A DNA stretch of 64,000 bases from Streptococcus sinensis (GTDB taxonomy: Bacteria > Bacillota > Bacilli > Lactobacillales > Streptococcaceae). Each line of letters begins with the position of its first letter. Within the stretch, counting starts at the first letter, position 1. The position numbers were made by a program, and so were the translations under genes. The notes under the pieces are model-generated. The model ran no database searches and was not told where the DNA came from. It saw nothing but the letters and a program-made list of their open reading frames with translations. The DNA is taken from assembly GCF_000767835.1 (NCBI RefSeq), contig NZ_JPEN01000068.1, forward strand, positions 1 to 64,000, read 5' to 3'. Of the stretch, positions 51,471 to 59,951 are shown in pieces.

Positions 51471-51711
51471 CTCGAATATCTTCTAAAAAGTGGTTGATCT
51501 TCGATCCGTAGAAACTGGAAAAAAGAAAGATCTTGAACTGTAGTTGAGGTGAAGCTAGTTGATAGCGCTCCAAATAAGAGTAAACTCCCTGCTCTATTCC
51601 CAGGTGAACCGTCCATCGATGACAGCTTCTACCTTGTTTCAAATAATTTTCAACCTGAAGTGAGTCAGCCATCAAATCATCAGACTGATCATCTATTTGT
51701 TTTCTTGTCAT
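51454..51711 (-). CDS. Uncharacterised 85-residue protein before the coupling protein
   Basis: Soluble, charged N-terminus and aromatic-rich C-terminal half (YSYLERYQLASPQLQFKIFL). Overlaps the coupling protein start by 17 bp, implying translational coupling. Not recognised; PcfB-like partners of coupling proteins occupy this position in other systems but are longer. Confidence 0.6.
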   Translation of the reverse strand: MTRKQIDDQSDDLMADSLQVENYLKQGRSCHRWTVHLGIEQGVYSYLERYQLASPQLQFKIFLFSSFYGSKINHFLEDIRGEQYV

Positions 51712-51748
51712 AAATAATGTTCCTTTCCAATTTTGTTATAATACATTA

Positions 51749-51794
51749 CTAGTGTAAGAGATAATGGAAATCTCTGCATTAAGGGGACAAGTTA
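51749..51794 (-). promoter_or_regulatory. Four-copy transfer element, copy C
   Basis: Minus strand reads AACTTGTCCCCTTAATGCAG, then ATTATCTCTTACACTAGTAA, and it ends about 38 bp upstream of the 85-residue gene. Followed by TTATAATACA-type sequence on the plus strand. Confidence 0.7.
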
Positions 51795-51811
51795 TGTCAA
51801 GTATCCAAAAA

Positions 51812-51821
51812 GTTATATAAC
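51812..51821. repeat. GTTATATAAC site upstream of copy C
   Basis: GTTATATAACTTTTT, identical over 15 bases to the site at 39728. It lies 18 bp beyond the four-copy element, on the side away from the gene. Confidence 0.55.
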
Positions 51822-51944
51822 TTTTTATCTCTTATTCAAGATAATTTCATGCATAAGAGATTATAAAATTAGCTGAAAACGTCTCAGAATCGTCTTCTCA
51901 GCACCTGTTTCTGGCATACCGTAGATAAATTACTCACTTCACAC

Positions 51945-51983
51945 AAAAATAGCACGTGATATAAACATCATGTGCTATTTTTT
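51945..51983 (-). terminator. Terminator of the ssb gene
   Basis: AGCACgTGAT/ATCAtGTGCT stem (51951-51960 with 51967-51976), T-run on both sides; the ssb stop is immediately next to it. Confidence 0.85.
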
Positions 51984-51985
51984 AG

Positions 51986-52420
51986 TTAGAATGGCTCATC
52001 TGCATCTACTGGTTCTGGATAAGATGAAATTTGAGAAGATGCATGCTGAGAAGGATTCCAGTTCCCTTGTTTTCGTCTCGTTGCTGCCTCTTTACTTTCT
52101 AAAAAAGTAATGCCATCATGTTGGCTTGGAGCAATATATTGATAACTCCGACGTTGTCCCTGACTGTTTGTATAAGTCCGCTGAATAATTTCTCCTTTTA
52201 CCAGGATAGGAGAGCCTTTTGATAGGCTTTGTGCCATAATTTCAGCTTGTTTGCCATACACTTGTACATGAAAGAAGCTAGTCAATGGTTTTCCATCATT
52301 CCCCTGTAAACTGGAATCACAGGCGAAATCAAACTTAAAACTAACGTTTCCATTAGCAGTTCTTCCAACTGCATCTTCTGGAATGTCTGACACACGACCA
52401 TTCGCAATAAATTCTTGCAT
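51986..52420 (-). CDS. ssb: Single-stranded DNA-binding protein
   Basis: 144 residues with an OB-fold core (VSFKFDFACDSSLQGND then FFHVQVYGKQAEIMAQSL and KGSPILVKGEIIQRTY) and an acidic end, DADEPF, which is like the DDDIPF tail that recruits partner proteins. Conjugative elements often carry their own SSB to cover the entering strand. Downstream of the PgrA-like gene with a 1-bp gap. Confidence 0.88.
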   Translation of the reverse strand: MQEFIANGRVSDIPEDAVGRTANGNVSFKFDFACDSSLQGNDGKPLTSFFHVQVYGKQAEIMAQSLSKGSPILVKGEIIQRTYTNSQGQRRSYQYIAPSQHDGITFLESKEAATRRKQGNWNPSQHASSQISSYPEPVDADEPF

Positions 52421-52421
52421 A

Positions 52422-54953
52422 TTATTCTACCTCTTTTCTTTTGTGACCTACAAAACTAAGAGCTAAGAGTATCACTCCTCCAAATAATCCCAACAAAGAA
52501 GTTGTTTCTCCAGTAGACGGTAAGCGATTAGCGGATACATTATAATTAACTTTCACTTGCTTATGATTGGTTGGAGTGAGTGTTGGTGTAACAGTTTGTT
52601 TCTTTCCGTCCACATAATTTGTAATTTTACCTGTTTCATCCACAACTGGAATTGCTTGTCCGCCTGCTTGTTCAATCGCTGCTTTTTGCGCTGCTAATTT
52701 TGCTAAGCGTTCTGCTTCCAATTGAGCCTTATATGTTTTTACAAGCTTAGTATATTGAGCAACTACTTCTGTTTGAGTTGCTTTTAACACTTGCAATTTT
52801 GCTTCTTCTTTCTCAAGCAGATCTTTTTTCTCCACTAAAGTTTGTTTAGCTGTCAATAAGTTTTGTTTTGCTTGAGCTAAACGTGCAGGTGCATCTTTCA
52901 ATTGACGCACTTTTTCTTGAGCCACTGTCAAACGTTCTTTCGCTTGTACCAACTCATTGTTACGTTGGCTAACTAATGCTTGTGCTTTTGTCAAATCAGC
53001 TTTCCTAGTAGCTAATTTGTTTTGTTCAGCAGAAAGACTATTTTTAAGTGCGTTAAGCTCTGACTGTTGTTGAGCTAATTCAGCTTTTGCTTGTGCTAAA
53101 GCTGCTTGTTTAGCTTTCACGTCCGCATTCAATTGAGAAACGGCTTCTTGGGCTGCTTTATTTTCAGCTTCATCCGCTTTTAAAGTTGCCTGTGTTTGAT
53201 CCAATTGAGTTTGAGCTGCAGGAGTTTTAACTTCTGTAGCTTTAATAGCATCACGTTGTGCTATTACTTCTGTTAAATGATCAGTTGCTTTCTTATGATC
53301 AGCTTCAGCTTTCAACTTATCTTCTTGCGCACCATCATCATCTTGTTTTGCAACATTATAAGTGCTTTGAGCTTCTTTTTGAACTTTCAACAACTTCTGA
53401 CTATCAAACGGATTACTCAATACTGTTTGGTTAAAAGTGCTACCTGACAAGCCTTTATCATGAAGAAACAAGAAGTTCACCACTTGCCAATAATCATCTT
53501 TAAAAGACGTACCAACCCCCAAATAACTTGTCTTAACATCCGTACTGAATAGACCAGCTAAACTAGAAGCATGAAGAAATTCATTGTTTTCGTTATCTTC
53601 TACATTTTCAAAAGCATTAAACATTAAATTTAAAATCGTATTATAAACCAAATGTTTTAACTCAGATTTTGTTACAAACTGCCCCGCTCCAGCACCACCA
53701 TTCAAACCAATATTTTCTTCAGTGCCAGAAGAAATTCCATATTGATCCAATACCTTCTTAAGATTGGTTGAATCATGACCTTTCACACCATTGGTTTTAG
53801 AAGTAGATACATGGCTATGGACAATTTTAGCTGCATCTTTCGCCACCTCTATTTTAGAAGTTCCAAAAGCTGTATGAATTTGATTCAACAAATCAGCTGC
53901 AAACAAAGAGATTTCTTCTCTGGTCGCCTCCGAAAGATTATTCAAATCAAGCTTTTCTTGACCATCATTTTTATTCGCTTTAAAGCGATTCTGCTTAGCT
54001 AAGACTTTACCCAAAGCTACCAATTTATCCGTCATAGTCTTCTCTTCAGCTGGAGAAGCTGTCGCGATTTTTTGAGAATACTCTCTTAAAGCTGCAATAT
54101 ATTCCTGAGAAATCTTAATTTGATTGATAGATTCAGCATCTTGGTTAGCTTTTGTCAAATCAGCAGTTGCTTTTTCCAAAACTTCTGCCGTTTTGCTTGC
54201 CGCAGCAACCTTTTTATCTAACTCAGCTTTAGAAGCATCTACAGTTGCTTGAGATTGAGTCACTTCCTTTTCAGCAGTTGCCAGCTCACTTGCCCGCTTT
54301 TGATCAGCTTGTTTCGCTTCAGCCAAATTTGTTTGAGCTTTAGTAACTGCTTCTTTATCAGCGTTTACTTTTGCTTGCGTTTGTTCAGCTTTAGCAATAA
54401 TTTCTGTACCCGTACCATCTAGGATGGCTTGTTTTTCGGCTACTTTCTTTTCTGCTTGAGTTACTTCTGCCTCTTTTATTTCAACTGACTTTTGCGCTTC
54501 AGTAACCGATTTTGTTTGCTCAATTACCGCTTTTTGAGCCATTTCTTGGGTTGTTTGACTAGCAGATACAGCATTTTCAGCTTGACTTACCTGATTAGTC
54601 GTTTCCGTAACAGAAGTTTCTGCTTTAGCCACATTTTCTGGAGTCGCTTCTTGATTGACTTTCTCAGATTGAGCGACATTAGTTGTTTCTGTTTTGACCA
54701 TATTTTCAGCAGTCGTCACATCTTTTTGGGCTGCTTGTGCTACTTGTTCTTGTGCTTTGACTGCTACAGTTGCAGTATCTACAGCTGTTTGAGATTGAGT
54801 TACTTCTTCTTTGGTTACAACTGCTTTCGTTTGAGCAGCTTCCGTGCTTTTAACTTCTTTTGGTTGCACATCTTCTGCCTGTACTACTCGTCCTGCACCT
54901 ACCACAGCAATAGTCGCAACTGTTGTCATCAATGTTTTACTAACTTTATTCAT
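52422..54953 (-). CDS. PgrA/Sec10-type surface exclusion-like LPxTG protein, element 2
   Basis: 843 residues. Signal peptide about 1-26 (ending RVVQAED), Thr/Gln/Ala/Glu coiled-coil repeats (30-270), a globular CAP-like region (about 330-500, including EENIGLNGG and HASSLAGLF), a second coiled coil (510-760), and LPSTGE anchor with membrane helix and HKRKEVE tail. Equivalent to the protein at 28864-31470 but much diverged in the central region. Its promoter is a perfect consensus one inside a large palindrome at 54988-55019. Confidence 0.88.
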   Translation of the reverse strand: MNKVSKTLMTTVATIAVVGAGRVVQAEDVQPKEVKSTEAAQTKAVVTKEEVTQSQTAVDTATVAVKAQEQVAQAAQKDVTTAENMVKTETTNVAQSEKVNQEATPENVAKAETSVTETTNQVSQAENAVSASQTTQEMAQKAVIEQTKSVTEAQKSVEIKEAEVTQAEKKVAEKQAILDGTGTEIIAKAEQTQAKVNADKEAVTKAQTNLAEAKQADQKRASELATAEKEVTQSQATVDASKAELDKKVAAASKTAEVLEKATADLTKANQDAESINQIKISQEYIAALREYSQKIATASPAEEKTMTDKLVALGKVLAKQNRFKANKNDGQEKLDLNNLSEATREEISLFAADLLNQIHTAFGTSKIEVAKDAAKIVHSHVSTSKTNGVKGHDSTNLKKVLDQYGISSGTEENIGLNGGAGAGQFVTKSELKHLVYNTILNLMFNAFENVEDNENNEFLHASSLAGLFSTDVKTSYLGVGTSFKDDYWQVVNFLFLHDKGLSGSTFNQTVLSNPFDSQKLLKVQKEAQSTYNVAKQDDDGAQEDKLKAEADHKKATDHLTEVIAQRDAIKATEVKTPAAQTQLDQTQATLKADEAENKAAQEAVSQLNADVKAKQAALAQAKAELAQQQSELNALKNSLSAEQNKLATRKADLTKAQALVSQRNNELVQAKERLTVAQEKVRQLKDAPARLAQAKQNLLTAKQTLVEKKDLLEKEEAKLQVLKATQTEVVAQYTKLVKTYKAQLEAERLAKLAAQKAAIEQAGGQAIPVVDETGKITNYVDGKKQTVTPTLTPTNHKQVKVNYNVSANRLPSTGETTSLLGLFGGVILLALSFVGHKRKEVE

Positions 54954-54987
54954 AATATCTTATGACTCCTTTTAAATGATTTATAAT

Positions 54988-55019
54988 GACATTATAAGAC
55001 ATACGTCTTATAATGTCAA
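54988..55019 (-). promoter_or_regulatory. Perfect consensus promoter inside a 30-bp palindrome
   Basis: Minus strand has TTGACA (55019-55014), 17 bp, TATAAT (54996-54991), the full sigma-A consensus. The same bases form a palindrome with 13-bp perfect arms (54988-55000 and 55005-55017) around a 4-base centre. The -35 box overlaps the stop codon of the HTH gene. A repressor bound here would cover both boxes, so the PgrA-like gene is presumably kept off until it is released. Confidence 0.88.
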
Positions 55020-55201
55020 GTGTCTTGATCAGAATTTTTGATGACTTTTATCAACTTTTCTGCTGTATCTAAAGTCATATTCCCGATTTTTCGCTGACCA
55101 TTCATAAATTTTTGAATCGCAGTCACATCAATACCAGATTCTTTTGCAATACTATAGGCAGTACGCCCACTTTTTAATAATTCTTCAATTTCTTTTTTCA
55201 T
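55016..55201 (-). CDS. Small HTH repressor-like protein
   Basis: 61 residues from MKKEIEELLKSGRTAYSIAK; SGIDVTAIQKFMNGQRKIGN is a typical helix-turn-helix, and the TLDTAEKLIKVI end closes a five-helix lambda-repressor-like domain. The frame extends 25 codons further upstream but lacks a ribosome binding site there; AGGAG lies 13 bases before the chosen ATG. Its stop codon lies within the promoter/palindrome of the PgrA-like gene, so it is the obvious candidate to bind that operator. It is transcribed in the same direction, between the two surface genes. Confidence 0.72.
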   Translation of the reverse strand: MKKEIEELLKSGRTAYSIAKESGIDVTAIQKFMNGQRKIGNMTLDTAEKLIKVIKNSDQDT

Positions 55202-55274
55202 GCTTATAAAATGACTCCTATTGTGATGGATAACTTTATTATACGATACAAAAATAATGAATTCAACCGATACC

Positions 55275-55305
55275 AAAAAGAAAAGCTAGGCAAAACGCCT
55301 AGCTT
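55275..55305 (-). terminator. Terminator of the antigen I/II gene, element 2
   Basis: AAGCTAGGC/GCCTAGCTT perfect 9-bp stem (55283-55291 with 55297-55305), followed on the minus strand by TTCTTTTTGG. Separates the adhesin from the HTH gene. Confidence 0.82.
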
Positions 55306-55355
55306 GCTCCATCTGTCTGATCAAAGCTATCTATTGCGTTTATCAGATTTTCTTT

Positions 55356-58300
55356 TTAATTTTCTTTCCGTTTTTTGAAACTAACAAGGCTGAATCCTGC
55401 AAGAATCATTCCCAAAACTGAAAGTCCAACCGATGAAGCTGTACCTGTTTGTGGCAAAGCTGGAGCTGGTGTTTTTGGTGCAGGGGTTGGTTTCTTAGGT
55501 TGTGGTTTTTCTGGCTCTGGAGTGCTAGTCTTAACTGTGTTAGAAACAACTTCATGACCATTTACCACATTCTTGTAGGTGTTTTCAAATGTTCCAGCCG
55601 CAATCCGTTTCATTTGAATTGCAGCGTCTACATCAAATTCAGAAGCATTATCGACTTTATCCAAAAAGTCTCGCTTCATTGAAATTTCAACAACCCCTTT
55701 AGCTTTGTCATACTTCAGTTCTGCATATTGTGATAAGTCTGTACCAGACTTAATCACTGTACCATCTTTCAATTTGATGTCAACAGCAGCCATTGCCTTA
55801 TATTGACCCGTAAATTCATCACCCTTTTCGTCAAAGTCATCATAGAAACGATATTCTTTGAGTGCTTCGCCGCGATTTGCAGGCAACTTAGCTCCATCTA
55901 AGAAATAATAGAACTTATCACCCAATTTAACAAGCTTGCCATCAAGGTTTTGTCCATCACCAAGTTTACTAAAGACTTGTTTTTGAACTTTCAGCTCTGG
56001 CACATGATTTACCACTACATTTGAGTAGTAGCCGTTACCAAATTGCACTTGGAAGGTTTGGTTCGTGTATTTACCTTTAAAGCTCGTTTTATTTCGCATT
56101 GGAGTATGGAAGAATAAGTCCATACCTGTTTGAACATAAGCTTTATAGAATTCCGATGGTTTTTCAGCAATCCACATGTAGAACTTGCCTTTTGGAGAAA
56201 TACCTGAACGATCAATCATGTCATTCAACTCTTTTGAAAGAGTTTCACGAGAAAGAACATGATACATCTTCAGGCCATTGACTTCCTTGCCTTCTGCATC
56301 CTTCACTTTGAAACGACTTTCAAGCGGTGTGACTGCATCATCCTGATAATCTTCAATGTATGCAAAGCCTTTGGCAATCGCTTCTTTACCAGATTTATCA
56401 CCCTTATTTGGACGATTCGTCCATTTAGAAACATAGTAATTGATACCTTCTGGAAGCATTTCTTTGCCATCCACCAGTTTTCCAGCAGCATTGTAATTAT
56501 GCTTTTCTGGTTTCAATGGATCACGATTCGGATTCTTCGGATCATTTGGCTTGTTTGGTTGTGGTTTGCCTGGAGTGTGAATCAAGACTTTGTTCGATTT
56601 ACGAACATAGCCGTTTGATCCGCCACCGTTCACGACCATTTCAAAGACATTTTCATAGTCTGCAGCGTCATTTTGCGGACGCCCCCAAACAGACAATGCC
56701 CCTAATTGATATTCCTTGTTCAAGTTTTGATTTACTGAAGAAAGGATTGATGCCACAGCCTTAAATGTCATCAGATTCGTTTTTTCATTATAAGACACAT
56801 CATAGCCCTTATTGGCTTCTTTTGTCTTTTCCAAATCTGCCTTAAATCCTTGCGGCAAATGATCATTAAAGACTAATTGTGTCACTGCTTTACGGCCTGC
56901 AGGCAAAGCCTCTGTCTGCAAAACAAAGCGATTCAAAGAATTCTTAGCAACATACCGGCCATTGATATTCAATTTATCCGCATTTTCTACAGCTTTCGCA
57001 ATTTGCGGACGAGTAGATAATTTATAATCATGAACGTGTACCGTTGGCACTACTGGAGCAGTTGGTTCTTTTTCTTTTGGCTTATAAGTTGGCGTTGGAA
57101 CACCATTTACTTTTACCAAAGTCAATTTAGTTTTTGGAGTTGGTACAGTCTTTTCCTTTTCAGGAGTAAACTTCTTCAACTCTTCCATTTTAGGAGTTGG
57201 AACTTCTTTTAGTTTTTCAGGAGTAAATGTTTTACGAGATTTAGGTTCTTTATAACGAGCAGGAACTGGAATGCCAGAAGACTTAAAGTCAGTGTTAAAT
57301 GCAAACCATTGTGAAACAATTCCACTTTCCTGACCGTTTGTTTCAACACCGAAGCTGAATTTGATTCGTTTATCTGTCGAAACAATCCCTGCGCCTTTAT
57401 AGGCGTAGGGACTATCCTCTCTGTCCCACGGCTTATCTAAGCCCAAAGCATCCAGATCTTCTAAATTAGTCTTAGAATAAACCAAATCACCATAACGAGC
57501 AACCTTAGATCCGTTAATTGGGATGAACCTGTCACCAGTATAAATACGAGCATATTCAACGTGTGATGTTCCTTCCCCGTAAGAGTTCATGGAAGCAACA
57601 GAATAAAGGAATGGTTTTCCTTTTACTGGAAGAATTTCCTTTCCATCTTCCCCAAAATATCGGACCTCTACGTCAAGCTCATAACCTTCCTTACCTGCCA
57701 GCGTTCCAGCAAGAATTGTCGATGTAGGATTTCCTTCGAAATTCAGATTGATCTTTCCATATTGGCTATTAGCCTTTTTGGCCGTATATTGGAATTCGGC
57801 GGCTACAATTTTTTTACCGTCATAGGAACCAGACAATCCCTCATATCGAGCAACTGCTGTTTGTCCTACCGCAAGACGCCCCAAGATACTGCCACTTGAT
57901 GCAGAAGTCGCTTCTTTGGCATCATTAGTAACCAAATTATCCCAATTAGTACCAATCACATTAAAGACATTACCGCCTTTTGCATCAACCTGTTCCCAGT
58001 ATTTCTTCTGAGAAATAAATTCTGCACCCTTGACGCTCACAAGTTTAGCATTTTTTACATTGTCTTTGCCAAAGACAAGATACTTACTTACAATATCTTT
58101 AACATAACCATCCTTAGCACTATTAGCTTTGGATTCAGCTTTTTCTTTAGCGACACGAGCATCTTCAGCTTTGTTATGCTCAGAAACTTTACGATTGAAC
58201 TCATCAATCACCTTGTTTTCACCATCAACTTTAGACTGCCCTTTAGCATTTCGTTTAGAAATTTCCGCATTTTCAGCCTCAACAGACTTTTTGTTAGCCA

Positions 58301-59183
58301 ATTTAGCTTGATTACGTTTCTCAATTTCCGCATTTTCAGCTTCTACCTGAGCTTGACCCTCAACATTTCGCTTACGCACCGCTTCATTATATGCCTTCGC
58401 AGCTGCAATTTCCTGATTTTCTTTTGTTTTTTCAACTTGATACATTTCAGCAGCTTTTTGATTTTCGGTTTTTACTTGTTCAACAGCTTTTGTATAAGCG
58501 TCATAAGAAGTTTTGTTGGCATCCACTTTCACTTCTTTAGTCGTTTCGGTTACGTTGGCATCTGGAAACTCAGCTTTAATCTTAGCTTTTACTTGAGCCA
58601 CTGCTTGATTGGTTTGAGCTGCTTGTTGGCTAGCCTTATCATGTGCTTCTTTCAAGGCTTGATTTTCCGCTTCAATCTGCGCATTCTTTTGTTTGGTTTC
58701 TTCAGCTGCTTTTGCATAGTCATCTTTTGCTTTTAGATAATCTTCTGTTGTTTTTTCAACAGCTACTTTTTGTTTTGCTTGATCCGCTGCAATTTCAGCT
58801 TGGGCTTTTTGTGTTTCAGCTAAACTGTTTGTGGTACCCTTATCAACGGGAGAGTCTTGCACCACTTCCACACCTTCTTTTTGGGCTGCTTGTGCTGCTT
58901 GATTAACCTGCGAATTGTCAACTTGAACATTAACCGTTCCTTGAGATTGATTTGCCTGATCAATCATTTGTTGAGCTGCTTGTGTTTGAGCTGGTTGACT
59001 ATCTGACAAATTTGTAGCTGTATTTGCTGGTACAACTGTAGTAGGCTCTTTAGCGACTTCATCTGCTTGTACACCATTAGTTGTCGCTACAGCTAGTGCT
59101 GCAAGCCCTAAAATAACCCCACAAGTACCATAAGCCTTGATTTTACGAATTGATCCATACGTTTTTGTTTCATTTGATTTCAT
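55356..59183 (-). CDS. Antigen I/II family LPxTG adhesin of element 2
   Basis: 1275 residues. YGSIRK-type signal peptide (1-41), a long Ala/Glu/Lys stalk (about 120-350), the V domain (about 370-640), a Pro-rich segment with FTPEK/VPTPK repeats, three C-terminal beta domains (the last, with YYFLDGAKLP, is not present in the element 1 adhesin), a Pro-rich spacer, and LPQTGT plus anchor. The V domain is almost identical to the element 1 adhesin while stalk and spacer are different, which points to recombination. A mating-aggregation role is likely from its place next to PgrA and PrgC-like genes. Confidence 0.92.
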   Translation of the reverse strand: MKSNETKTYGSIRKIKAYGTCGVILGLAALAVATTNGVQADEVAKEPTTVVPANTATNLSDSQPAQTQAAQQMIDQANQSQGTVNVQVDNSQVNQAAQAAQKEGVEVVQDSPVDKGTTNSLAETQKAQAEIAADQAKQKVAVEKTTEDYLKAKDDYAKAAEETKQKNAQIEAENQALKEAHDKASQQAAQTNQAVAQVKAKIKAEFPDANVTETTKEVKVDANKTSYDAYTKAVEQVKTENQKAAEMYQVEKTKENQEIAAAKAYNEAVRKRNVEGQAQVEAENAEIEKRNQAKLANKKSVEAENAEISKRNAKGQSKVDGENKVIDEFNRKVSEHNKAEDARVAKEKAESKANSAKDGYVKDIVSKYLVFGKDNVKNAKLVSVKGAEFISQKKYWEQVDAKGGNVFNVIGTNWDNLVTNDAKEATSASSGSILGRLAVGQTAVARYEGLSGSYDGKKIVAAEFQYTAKKANSQYGKINLNFEGNPTSTILAGTLAGKEGYELDVEVRYFGEDGKEILPVKGKPFLYSVASMNSYGEGTSHVEYARIYTGDRFIPINGSKVARYGDLVYSKTNLEDLDALGLDKPWDREDSPYAYKGAGIVSTDKRIKFSFGVETNGQESGIVSQWFAFNTDFKSSGIPVPARYKEPKSRKTFTPEKLKEVPTPKMEELKKFTPEKEKTVPTPKTKLTLVKVNGVPTPTYKPKEKEPTAPVVPTVHVHDYKLSTRPQIAKAVENADKLNINGRYVAKNSLNRFVLQTEALPAGRKAVTQLVFNDHLPQGFKADLEKTKEANKGYDVSYNEKTNLMTFKAVASILSSVNQNLNKEYQLGALSVWGRPQNDAADYENVFEMVVNGGGSNGYVRKSNKVLIHTPGKPQPNKPNDPKNPNRDPLKPEKHNYNAAGKLVDGKEMLPEGINYYVSKWTNRPNKGDKSGKEAIAKGFAYIEDYQDDAVTPLESRFKVKDAEGKEVNGLKMYHVLSRETLSKELNDMIDRSGISPKGKFYMWIAEKPSEFYKAYVQTGMDLFFHTPMRNKTSFKGKYTNQTFQVQFGNGYYSNVVVNHVPELKVQKQVFSKLGDGQNLDGKLVKLGDKFYYFLDGAKLPANRGEALKEYRFYDDFDEKGDEFTGQYKAMAAVDIKLKDGTVIKSGTDLSQYAELKYDKAKGVVEISMKRDFLDKVDNASEFDVDAAIQMKRIAAGTFENTYKNVVNGHEVVSNTVKTSTPEPEKPQPKKPTPAPKTPAPALPQTGTASSVGLSVLGMILAGFSLVSFKKRKEN

Positions 59184-59207
59184 TTTTTGATTTCTCCTTA
59201 AATTTTA

Positions 59208-59936
59208 TTAAAATAATTTTTTTAATTTTGTTCCTACTGCAAGCAAAGATAGACCAATCAGTGATAACAGAGAACTAATGAACGCTTCTTCTCCTGTTTC
59301 AGGTAGGTTTTTCATTTCACCTGAGGCTGAAGTTAGAGTAACCGTACCATCTGCATTTGTCTTACCGCCTATAGATTCGGCAGAGACTAAATTAGTGCTG
59401 CCATCAGCTTGTTGTACGACTACCTGACTATTTTGGGTACCGACAACGGTTTGACCACCATTCGTTTCAAACGGATCAAACGTCCGATTAGGTTCTGGCA
59501 TTGGAGCTGGATTCTTCGGCTCTTCGCTTGGTGATGTAGGGGTAGCCCCTCCATTTCCATTAGTTGACGGATCGGTTGTTCCAGGCGTAGTTGGATTACC
59601 ATTATTTCCGTTGTTGTCAGATGGTTCTGTAGAAGTTCCTGGAGTAGATGGATTTGTCGGCACTACTGGATCCGATGTACTTGGATCTGTGGGAGTACTA
59701 GGTTCTGTTGGTGTGCTTGGTGTGGATGGATCTACTGGAACTGTTGGTTGCGTTGTCCCAGTATCAGAAGAACCAGTATCTGTGGCTGGAGGGGTACTAT
59801 CCGTTGGCGGTACTACCACTTCTGTAGATGGTGCGCTTGGATCAACAGGTGCCACTTCATCAGCGGAGATAAAGCCAGCTTTAGATAGCGCAAGAGCGGA
59901 CACAGTTAATAGTGTGAGTAATTGTTTTTTAGTCAT
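59208..59936 (-). CDS. PrgC-like Pro/Thr/Ser-rich LPxTG protein
   Basis: 242 residues: signal peptide (1-25), a long low-complexity region of Pro, Thr and Ser with recurring TPTEPS and STPG units (30-140), a short globular part (about 145-205) and LPETGE with anchor. pCF10 has a similar Pro-rich wall protein, PrgC, beside prgA and prgB; here the gene is 24 bp upstream of the antigen I/II gene. Probably a wall spacer or adhesin. Confidence 0.8.
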   Translation of the reverse strand: MTKKQLLTLLTVSALALSKAGFISADEVAPVDPSAPSTEVVVPPTDSTPPATDTGSSDTGTTQPTVPVDPSTPSTPTEPSTPTDPSTSDPVVPTNPSTPGTSTEPSDNNGNNGNPTTPGTTDPSTNGNGGATPTSPSEEPKNPAPMPEPNRTFDPFETNGGQTVVGTQNSQVVVQQADGSTNLVSAESIGGKTNADGTVTLTSASGEMKNLPETGEEAFISSLLSLIGLSLLAVGTKLKKLF

Positions 59937-59951
59937 GATACGTTTCCTTTT

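Noticed and set aside
54492-54965. Long plus-strand frame opposite the PgrA-like gene (likewise 58176-58736)
   Set aside because: Complements of low-complexity coiled-coil coding sequence give long open frames rich in Phe/Ser/Cys; no start signals.
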